A DNA stretch of 64,000 nt, taken from assembly GCF_902806685.2 (NCBI RefSeq), contig NC_048541.1:2353465-2417464 (forward strand), read 5' to 3'. Positions 59,301 through 64,000 of the stretch are shown piece after piece. The first letter of the stretch is position 1; each line of letters begins with the position of its first letter. Made by a program: the position numbers and the translations under genes. Source of the stretch: Maniola hyperantus (lineage: Eukaryota; Arthropoda; Insecta; Lepidoptera; Nymphalidae). The notes under the pieces are model-generated. The model ran no database searches, was not told the DNA's origin, and was given only the letters and a program-made list of their open reading frames with translations.

Positions 59301-62300
59301 GCTATACTTTAAACATCATCATCATCATGATTAACCCATCGCCGGCTCACTACAGAGCATGGGTCTCCTCTCAGAGTAAGAAGGGTTTTGGCCATGTGCG
59401 GATTGGTAGACTTCACACACCTTTGAAAACATTATGGAGAACTCTCAGGCATGCAGGTTTCCTCACGATGTTTTCCTTCACCGTTAAAGCAAGTGACATT
59501 TAATTAATTAAAACGCACATAAAAATTCTGAAAACCATGAATTTGTGATTACATCACACAAAAAAAATGTGGTCATAAACTAATAATACACAAGTGGGGT
59601 ATATCATATGAAAGGTCTTCACCTGTGCATTCTAAAACTGATTTTTATTTATTTTTATGCATCATAGTTTTTGAGTTAACATGCAAAATGTCGAAAAAAT
59701 ACGACTAATTACGGAACCCTCGTTGCGCGAGCCTGACTCTCACTTGGCTTTTGGCACTGCACTTTTTTTACCGGGGAAAATCAGAGTTCCCACGGCATTT
59801 TTAAAAACCTAAATCAACGCGGACGAAGTCGCGGGCATCAGCTAGTAGTTAATAAGAAGGATATTTATTACAGATGCAATTACTTCTGCACGGGGCTGGT
59901 GTGCGCGAAATGGCAGGAGCGCTGGTTTTTCGTGAAAGACACGTTCTTCGGCTACGTACGGCCGAGTGACGGAACCGTTAAAGGCATCATGCTTTTTGAT
60001 CAAGGGTACGTTTATTTTATTTTATTTTATAGGAAGCCAACGGTATACAAAGAAAATTAATTATGACGACTTTATATAAAACTTAGGACTATCAATGTAT
60101 ACTCACTTACAGGCTAACTCAACATGCTTAATCTAAAACTAAGACATTCCTTGCATAAAATCTATAATAATTAAATTAATTACTCAATAAGCTAAAAGTA
60201 CAATAATTCTTACAACTAACAATACGTTTTCTCACTTATGACACTTGTTTACAATCGAAGGTAGGCTCCTCAATAAAATTATAGACATACATAATCCTTT
60301 TAGTAATGTTTATTTCTCTCGAACACTATTAGCTATTTTATATCGTTTACTTCTTGAGAATTTGATTATTCACTTTATTAAGTTGTTCGTAAATTTTCGG
60401 CCGTGGACCGACATTAAAAATACGCCAAAAATTCTTATTTATAGACGTTACAATTTTTGAATCATGACTTGTAAAAATATGTCTACCAAAATTCAAATCA
60501 AGATTTATATTTTTTTACATTTATATTTCAGTCAAATGAAGACTTCTATATTTTCTTTATTTTACTCAAATCAGCCTCAAATATTAATTTATGAAATGAT
60601 AAGTTAAAACTTGTAATATGCTAGTTATATATTATCATCATAATGACTAACCCATCGCTGGCTTACTACAGAGCACGGGTCTCCTCTCAGAATTTTAGAC
60701 TATGGCCAAAAAGAAATTTTTTTGGTCATAGTCTACCGCGCTGGCCAAGTAGTTATATATTTTACATAGTTTCTTAGAGCATTTATTGTGTTTGTTATTT
60801 ATTTGATAAATCTTAAATATTTTTTCTTGCATTAAAATTCGGAATAACTAATCTGTTTTTAATTATTATTACATGCAGCTGAAAACAAAATCGTAAGTCA
60901 AAATATTACGATAACAAGTTTTAAGATACAAAAACATTTTGCCGACTCCTTTTCAAAAATGAAATCTCGCGCGCGTTGAGTATACTTCAACTGTGCGTAA
61001 AGGTCCTCTAGAATTTATTTATTTCTATTCCAAAAACCAAAGGGGATTTTAAAAACACCTGCAGTCATTGCCTTGACCTAGTAAATAAATATTAATATTG
61101 CCTTAGGTTTGAAGTATCAAGCGGGATGTACTCCACTGGTCTCAGTCACGGATTGCAGATCCTGAACAATAGCAGACAGATGGTGATCAAATGCTGGACC
61201 AAGAGGAAAAGCAAAGAGTGGATGCTGTATTTGAAGACTGTCGCCAACCAATCCGGTAAGTTTATCATCCTGATGAGGCTCCCCCCCTCGACTTACCTAA
61301 TACCCCGATTGTCGACTGTGATGATCGACCTGTCGCGAACTAAGTGTTCTCCCTCGCGCATTCTTACATTTTCGATGCTTGTGAAAGAATCAGTAGGTAT
61401 ACAAATATGGCTAAAGTCCTAAACAATAAAATTACATTCATTTTAGACATATTTTATTGTAATATAAGTAGTATTTCATTGAGGAAAACGACGAAAATAT
61501 TCATTATTTTTCATCCCCATTTTTCTCTATCTAAACTAGGTATATTACGATAAAAATATGTCTGGAATGAACGTAACTTTATTGTTGAGAATTTGGTAAC
61601 AAACCATTTTCCTTTCACAATAATTGAAAATGTTACACAGCGCCTTAAACTTTGTTCATACGAACAAAAAGTGTCGTACAAAGTTTTATACAATTATCGT
61701 GTCGTTCCACAAATTCTAAAATCTAAACCACAGAACAATTTCAACATTTATGAATATGAATATTAACGATTACCCTACCTTCCACAAATTAATTTTATCG
61801 TTTCTCACCTTTACCACCTGGGTGCCTGGTGCACTTCGATCGCCCTTTGTTTGAGATCCTTTTTTCCACATGCAAACTGTAGAATCAACCTCCTTTCGGC
61901 GATGTTCCCATTAGATTACAACATGGGGTTATTCAAGGAGCGGATCAACAAAGTCCTGAAAGACAAGCAACACATTGGCGGTTCCTCTGGTACTGCAAAT
62001 GTTCATGGGTGGCGGTAATCACTTTACACCAGTTGGTGGCAATTTTTATTTAAAAAAAATCGTCTAGCATATTTCAATTTTGCTTATCTGTTTTGCCCAG
62101 CCCGTGAATTTACGTTCCCAAACGTGCATCACTCATTCGCGCCGCCGCGAGCCGCGACCCCCGTCAGAACACTAGTAGACGGTTCCGCGTACCTCTCAGC
62201 GGTAGCAGATGCCATGGAACTGGCCAGGGAGGAGATATTCATCGCCGACTGGTGGCTGAGCCCAGAAATATACCTGAAAAGGCCTGCTCTCAATGGCGAT

Positions 62301-63766
62301 TACTGGAGACTAGACACACTGTTGAAGCGGAAAGCGGTAAATTTTCTCTGCAATTTTTTACAGTTGAATAATGAGCAGAATGATTAATGACAGACAATCA
62401 ATGACAGCAGAGCCTCAATAGCTCAACGGGTAAAGGAGTGGACTGAAAACCGAAAGGTCGACGGTTCAAATCCCGGCCTTTGCACTATTGTCGTACCTTC
62501 TCCTAGCACAAGCTTGATGCTTAGTTAGAGAGGAAAGGGTAATATTAGTCATTTAACATGACGAAAATATTTCAGGAAGATTTCCAAAGCGGTTTTTTTA
62601 AGATGTTTCTAAGATGTTAATATTTTACACTTAGGCTACAGAATAAGAAATATTCGTTAACTAGCTGATGCCCGCGACTCCGTTCGCGTGGATTTCGGTT
62701 TTTAAAAAATCCCGTGGGAACTCTTTGATGTTCCGGGATAAAAAGTAGCATATGTCCTTCCCCGGGATGCAAGCTATCGTTATACCGAATTTCGTCAAAA
62801 TCGGTTGAACAGATGGGCTGTGAAAGACTAGCAGACAGACAGACAGACACACTTTCGCATTTATAATATTAGTATGGATTACGGAAAAGCAGACTTGATG
62901 TTTGCTTATTTTAGCGATAATGTTTTTGTCTGCAGGCGCAAGGCGTGAAGGTGTGCATCATGCTGTACAAGGAGGTGGAGATGGCACTGGGTATCAACAG
63001 TTTCTACAGTAAAAGTAGATTAGCTAGCGAAAACATTAAGGTACAAGACTCAAAGTTTGATACGGAAAATATATGTTTTAGTAGCTCCATAAAATTATTA
63101 TGTATTGTAACTTCCTAAAATATTCTTAAGACTCTACTGATGTATCCGTCAATCAATAGATACAAGGTATTGTAAATTGTAACATCAAGGGGAAAACAAT
63201 TAAATTTAGTTTATGGACTCACTATTTGTATTTATAGTTACAAAAAAGTTATAGTAGTAAAGTTACATAATATTATTGTTACAGTGGTAAAGTTATAATT
63301 ATAAAAAGTTATAATAGTAAATTAGTACTGATTCTGAGTACAACCTAATTTTAGAGTATTCACATCCTCTTCTTACTAATGTAATATGAAAAGGACAGTT
63401 TGACAGTTTTAAATTTAAGTTTTAGATGGTAAAACCCGTGATTTTAGCGCACTACAGTTAGCAACCTACTGTTTAAATTTGTAGCGTGCACTAAAATTTA
63501 GAGTCTTTAAATGTAAAATTCATGTTCTTTCCCTTTTTAGCATTGTTAAAAAGATACTCTAAATTTAGTTTAGAGAAAGACAACGGAATCGGTGCCAATT
63601 TATAGTTATTTGTGTTTATCATATAGGTGTTTCGACACCCGGACCACGCCAAAGTAGGTATATTCTTCTGGGCGCATCACGAGAAGATCGTCGTGGTGGA
63701 CCAGACCGTCGCCTTTGTTGGCGGCATCGACTTGTGTTACGGGCGATGGGACGATCACAAGCATAG
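51658..63766 (+). CDS. Pld: Phospholipase D (PX-PH-PLDc), partial gene, exons joined across introns
   Basis: The product should hydrolyse phosphatidylcholine to phosphatidic acid and choline at membranes, as in animal PLD1/PLD2. Nine clear exons plus one putative first exon join in frame to about 573 residues. Numbering from the Met at 51658, the order is a Ser/Thr-rich acidic N-terminus (17-90), a PX domain (about 100-282, with YTINLQHGDFTW at 139-150), a PH domain (about 283-412, closing-helix Trp402), the DWWLSPE motif (463-469), YKEVEMALGIN (503-513) and the first HKD motif HHEKIVVVD, with H545, K547 and D552 in H-x-K-x4-D spacing. The second HKD motif and C-terminus lie past the window edge, so only the first catalytic half is present. 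Every junction has a GT donor, an AG acceptor and matching phase. No frameshift or stop interrupts it, so it looks functional. Introns are rich in transposon relics. The family assignment is secure; PLD1 versus PLD2 does not apply, since insects usually carry one Pld. Confidence 0.93.
52180..52281 (-). mobile_element. Helitron-like family B end in the Pld 5' intron
   Basis: caaaatcggttgaacggatg, a CAGA microsatellite and the terminus atttataatattagtatgga. The CTAG side is lost. Confidence 0.7.
52555..52961 (-). pseudogene. RTE-like LINE ORF C-terminus, frameshifted
   Basis: The minus-strand frame begins MGLIRKLRVTQRAKERALLG, has LKWQWAGHIVRTTDRRW and then Gly-Arg-Pro-Pro. At about 52720 the reading must shift to the frame giving TRWTDDIRRVAGSRW, so the copy is dead. 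The end is a (TGA)n-like tail at 52555-52575. The reverse transcriptase domain is absent. Confidence 0.8.
53026..53240 (-). pseudogene. RTE-like LINE C-terminus fragment, second copy
   Basis: Reversed, it gives the NRW...RRVLEW region, a Trp-Thr-Asp region and RKAEDRVWWHALGRAY-like sequence, with frame damage. It is separated by 65 bases from the copy at 52555 and in the same orientation. Confidence 0.65.
53240..53445 (+). mobile_element. Helitron family B remnant containing a (TAC)n microsatellite
   Basis: ctgtgtctgtccgctacctt, then gttcctacaggattcttaat and ccatcatctag. The TAC tract is inside. Confidence 0.55.
53298..53355 (+). repeat. (TAC)n microsatellite, about 19 units
   Basis: An uninterrupted run of TAC/ACT units, 58 bases long, about 235 bases upstream of Pld exon 1. 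Confidence 0.95.
53495..53568 (+). mobile_element. SINE family A 3' tail next to a Pld acceptor
   Basis: gctgcatcatcacttgccac, caggtctgattgcagccaag and a run of A. It ends 22 bases before Pld exon 1. Confidence 0.65.
53590..53796 (+). CDS. Pld: Pld exon 1 of the secure set: acidic/Ser-Thr N-terminus
   Basis: The acceptor is a good polypyrimidine tract ending TTTTTCTTTCAG, and the donor is GTATGT. The exon enters with two bases of a split codon and exits with one. It encodes about 69 residues rich in Thr, Pro, Ser, Asp and Glu (for example TPTPTTTPGDCF and SSPCLDSDFDES), a low-complexity N-terminus upstream of the PX domain. The ATG at 53590 itself reads into a stop, so the first base is a splice boundary and not a start. 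The poly-A tail of a SINE ends about 22 bases before the exon. Confidence 0.82.
54350..54503. mobile_element. GC-rich TIR element in Pld intron 1
   Basis: tagtacgtgacaggtagaga and attgccatctcaacctgtcg ends, with a GC-rich core containing cgctaacccggtgcggg. Confidence 0.8.
54506..54668. mobile_element. mariner-type MITE in Pld intron 1
   Basis: tacagtacgcggtcgaaagt to acattactttcggccgcgta. It directly abuts the preceding element. Confidence 0.75.
54843..54985 (+). mobile_element. tRNA-Phe-derived SINE, copy 2
   Basis: gcctcaatagctcaacggtt, anticodon arm ggactgaaattcgaaaggtc, B box GGTTCAAACCC. The 3' end is replaced by unrelated sequence. Confidence 0.75.
55072..55255 (-). mobile_element. 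Helitron-like family A in Pld intron 1
   Basis: ctagcttttgctcgcgactt at the left and gctagatcagtcagtctg at the right. The terminal TC end is eroded. Confidence 0.7.
56110..56250 (-). mobile_element. SINE family C body fragment
   Basis: ccaccacgcagcccaagtac, aactctcaggcatacaggtt and ttttttccttcaacattaaa match the family C body reversed. It ends about 70 bases before Pld exon 2. Confidence 0.55.
56318..56474 (+). CDS. Pld: Pld exon 2: start of PX domain
   Basis: The acceptor is TTTCTTTTCAG and the donor GTAAGT. The exon enters with two bases finishing a codon (g+cg, Ala) and leaves two bases (ct+a, Leu). It encodes roughly residues 86-137, including KVFIPGVEIKVRFVENER, the first strands of the PX (phosphoinositide-binding) domain. 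Confidence 0.9.
56563..56725. mobile_element. mariner-type MITE in Pld intron 2
   Basis: tacagtacccggcagaaaat at the left. The right end has aaaggttgatgcacgataaa, a diverged inverted terminus. Confidence 0.7.
56772..56852 (-). mobile_element. SINE family C head in Pld intron 2
   Basis: Reversed, it reads gctgtgatagcctagtggtt, an anticodon-like region and the B box GGTCCGATCCC. Confidence 0.65.
57294..57565. mobile_element. mariner-type MITE, long diverged copy in Pld intron 2
   Basis: ctacagtacccggcaggaaa at the left and tttccaacccgctactgtag at the right. An extra internal segment and a deletion in the left arm are present. Confidence 0.6.
57650..57735 (-). mobile_element. LINE 3' end fragment in Pld intron 2
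   Basis: gaatagaatagaatatattt (decayed tail) then caagtgcttttgaatcgtta. It lies 70 bases before Pld exon 3. Confidence 0.45.
57805..58077 (+). CDS. Pld: Pld exon 3: PX core and basic linker
   Basis: The acceptor is TTCTTTTAG. The exon encodes about residues 138-228: the PX core with LQHGDFTWTIKKRYKH and the proline-containing IPFP stretch, then a Lys/Arg-rich linker (STKRREGRPRKRKG). The donor is CAG|GTAGTG. Its G comes from the target-site duplication and its T from the first base of an inserted hAT-like MITE (58079-58509). Reading through to the second copy of the donor meets stops inside the element, so the first copy must be used. Confidence 0.9.
58079..58509. mobile_element. hAT-like MITE inserted at the Pld exon 3 splice donor
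   Basis: A 431-bp element has imperfect terminal inverted repeats (left TAGTGTTGCCAG, right CTGGCAACCCTA). It is flanked by the 8-bp duplication tgcccagg at 58071-58078 and 58510-58517. An 8-bp duplication with this TIR type fits a non-autonomous hAT element. Short ORFs in it are not recognisable as transposase. Removing the element and one duplication would leave an intron of about 103 bp. Confidence 0.85.
58620..58740 (+). CDS. Pld: Pld exon 4: end of PX domain
   Basis: The acceptor is ATATTTTGTAG and the donor GTTAGT. A split codon (ag+g, Arg) links it to exon 3, and the exit is phase 0. It encodes about residues 229-269, including QLRMKQLEEYLYNLL and YRNHHET. The latter matches the conserved C-terminal helix region of PLD PX domains. 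Confidence 0.9.
59124..59275 (+). CDS. Pld: Pld exon 5: PX/PH junction
   Basis: The acceptor is CTTAATTTAAG and the donor GTCAGA, a weaker non-consensus site. It enters in phase 0 and exits with two bases. It encodes about residues 270-319, including FLEVSQLSFITELGTKGKEG, which is strongly conserved in animal PLDs where PX passes into PH, then a Cys/Gly-rich stretch. Confidence 0.92.
59309..59517 (-). mobile_element. SINE family C body in Pld intron 5
   Basis: catcatcatcatgattaacc to aaagcaagtgacatttaatt. The tRNA-like head is missing. Confidence 0.75.
59518..59757 (-). mobile_element. 'gtgcgagtc' repeat in Pld intron 5
   Basis: It reads on from the SINE with ctgaaaaccatgaatttgtg and ends with the reversed head attacggaaccctcgttgcg. 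Confidence 0.7.
59768..59845 (+). mobile_element. Helitron-like family B right end in Pld intron 5
   Basis: ccggggaaaatcagagttcc to gaagtcgcgggcatcagctag|t. It ends 28 bases before exon 6. Confidence 0.75.
59874..60005 (+). CDS. Pld: Pld exon 6: PH domain
   Basis: The acceptor is TATTTATTACAG and the donor GTACGT. A split codon joins both sides. It encodes about residues 320-363, including KWQERWFFVKDTFFGYVRP, the typical PH strand pattern of PLD. A Helitron remnant ends 28 bases upstream, so the branch point may lie at or near the element end. Confidence 0.92.
60008..60060 (-). mobile_element. Possible reversed LINE 3' tail in Pld intron 6
   Basis: tttattttattttattttat is a reversed A-rich tail, followed by aggaagccaacggtatacaa. 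Only the end is recognisable. Confidence 0.35.
60632..60755 (-). mobile_element. SINE family C tail with a local inverted duplication
   Basis: taacccatcgctggcttact then gactatggccaaaaag/tttttggtcatagtc form a hairpin where the family normally has one copy. Confidence 0.55.
61107..61255 (+). CDS. Pld: Pld exon 7: end of PH domain
   Basis: The acceptor is TATTGCCTTAG and the donor GTAAGT. It encodes about residues 364-413, including GLQILNNSRQMVIKCW and the PH closing helix KEWMLYLKTV with its conserved tryptophan. It exits in phase 1. Confidence 0.92.
61278..61345 (+). mobile_element. GC-rich TIR element fragment in Pld intron 7
   Basis: ccccgattgtcgactgtgat and gatcgacctgtcgcgaacta are a decayed right end of the family, 23 bases after exon 7. 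Confidence 0.5.
61790..62056 (+). pseudogene. CR1/Jockey-like LINE 3' end in Pld intron 7
   Basis: cacctgggtgcctggtgcac, acaacatggggttattcaag and ttcctctggtactgcaaatg match the C-terminus of the 3086 element with frame breaks. An A-run follows. It ends 45 bases before exon 8. Confidence 0.75.
62101..62336 (+). CDS. Pld: Pld exon 8: start of the catalytic lobe
   Basis: The acceptor is TGTTTTGCCCAG and the donor GTAAAT. A split codon (g+cc, Ala) joins it to exon 7 and the exit is phase 0. It encodes residues 414-492 with MELAREEIFIADWWLSPEIY and YWRLDTLLKRKA, the diagnostic motifs at the start of the PLD catalytic core. Confidence 0.95.
62412..62560 (+). mobile_element. tRNA-Phe-derived SINE, copy 3, in Pld intron 8
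   Basis: gcctcaatagctcaacgggt, anticodon arm ggactgaaaaccgaaaggtc and B box GGTTCAAATCC: the most tRNA-like of the three copies. Confidence 0.8.
62661..62878 (-). mobile_element. Helitron-like family B in Pld intron 8
   Basis: CTAG at 62661, hairpin region cgcgactccgttcgcg, CAGA microsatellite, terminus ataatattagtatgga|t. It ends 57 bases before exon 9. Confidence 0.85.
62936..63040 (+). CDS. Pld: Pld exon 9: catalytic lobe
   Basis: The acceptor is TTTTTGTCTGCAG and the donor GTACAA. The exon is phase 0 on both sides (35 codons). It encodes QGVKVCIMLYKEVEMALGIN, a hallmark stretch of PLD1/2 just before the first HKD motif, then a short variable segment. Confidence 0.95.
63627..63766 (+). 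CDS. Pld: Pld exon 10: first HKD catalytic motif
   Basis: The acceptor is TTTATCATATAG and the donor GTAACT. It encodes FRHPDHAKVGIFFWAHHEK followed by IVVVDQTVAFVGGID. The His, Lys and Asp of HxK(x)4D are all present, so this half of the active site is intact. GRWDDHKHR follows. The exon exits in phase 2, and the next exon lies outside the window. Confidence 0.96.
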
Positions 63767-64000
63767 GTAACTTAGGAAGTTAGGATAGTAATCTCTGTGT
63801 TGTAATCCTCATTGCTGAGGGCCGTAACCCCTTTCGATTATTATTAACATAATGTTAAAAGTTTTCTTAGGATAATAGTTCGGTGAGTCACTAGATTCTA
63901 TCCTCCAGATTTTGTTTAAGTTGTGTACTTTTCATTGAAAACACTTGAGTCACATTCATCTCGTTGAATTGATTTGTAGTTTGAAAATAGTAGTGGTAAC
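63767..64000 (+). other. Pld: Start of the Pld intron that runs off the window
   Basis: AT-rich sequence after the GTAACT donor. No acceptor-exon signature of the next PLD segment is seen before the window ends. Confidence 0.8.

Noticed and set aside
61126..61422. 98-codon frame spanning Pld exon 7 as a separate gene
   Set aside because: Its first part is Pld exon 7 read in frame. The remainder runs past the GTAAGT donor into the intron.

Overview
This is eukaryotic, AT-rich nuclear DNA, almost certainly from a moth or butterfly. The evidence is the repeat content (non-autonomous Helitrons running from TC to CTAG with the 'cggacgaagtcgcgg' hairpin, tRNA-derived SINEs, CR1/Jockey-like and RTE-like LINE 3' ends, many short palindromic MITEs) together with short exons bounded by GT/AG introns. 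There are no bacterial operons, CRISPR arrays or phage genes.

The one gene that can be read with confidence is a phospholipase D (Pld) on the + strand at the right end. Nine internal exons (53590-63766) join in frame with matching phases and encode the PX domain, the PH domain, the N-terminal catalytic lobe and the first HKD motif. The second HKD motif and the C-terminus lie beyond the window. A plausible first coding exon (51550/51658-51706) joins in the correct phase. Two candidate promoter or 5'-UTR regions lie upstream (about 46.9-47.4 kb and 49.1 kb). The Pld introns are heavily colonised. One hAT-like MITE sits exactly at the exon 3 splice donor, and another intron is built almost entirely of three abutting repeats.

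On the - strand, 21571-21654 looks like the signal-peptide exon of a secreted or membrane protein. It has a strong acceptor, an ATG, a 25-codon leader and a consensus donor. Its later exons are not recognisable in the 21.5 kb to the left, so a long first intron or an off-window gene body is implied. A GC-rich block near 23.4 kb may hold its promoter.

The rest is intergenic or intronic DNA packed with transposon debris: Helitron-like families, three SINE families (one retaining a tRNA-Phe anticodon arm), CR1/Jockey and RTE LINE 3' ends, and at least ten TIR/palindrome MITE families. One element is a near-perfect palindrome with 104-bp arms (39457-39680), and another is a 444-bp GC-rich insertion with an 11-bp target duplication. 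Several nested insertions give a relative chronology. I see no novel multi-gene system. The interest lies in transposon-gene interactions at Pld and in the repeat structures.
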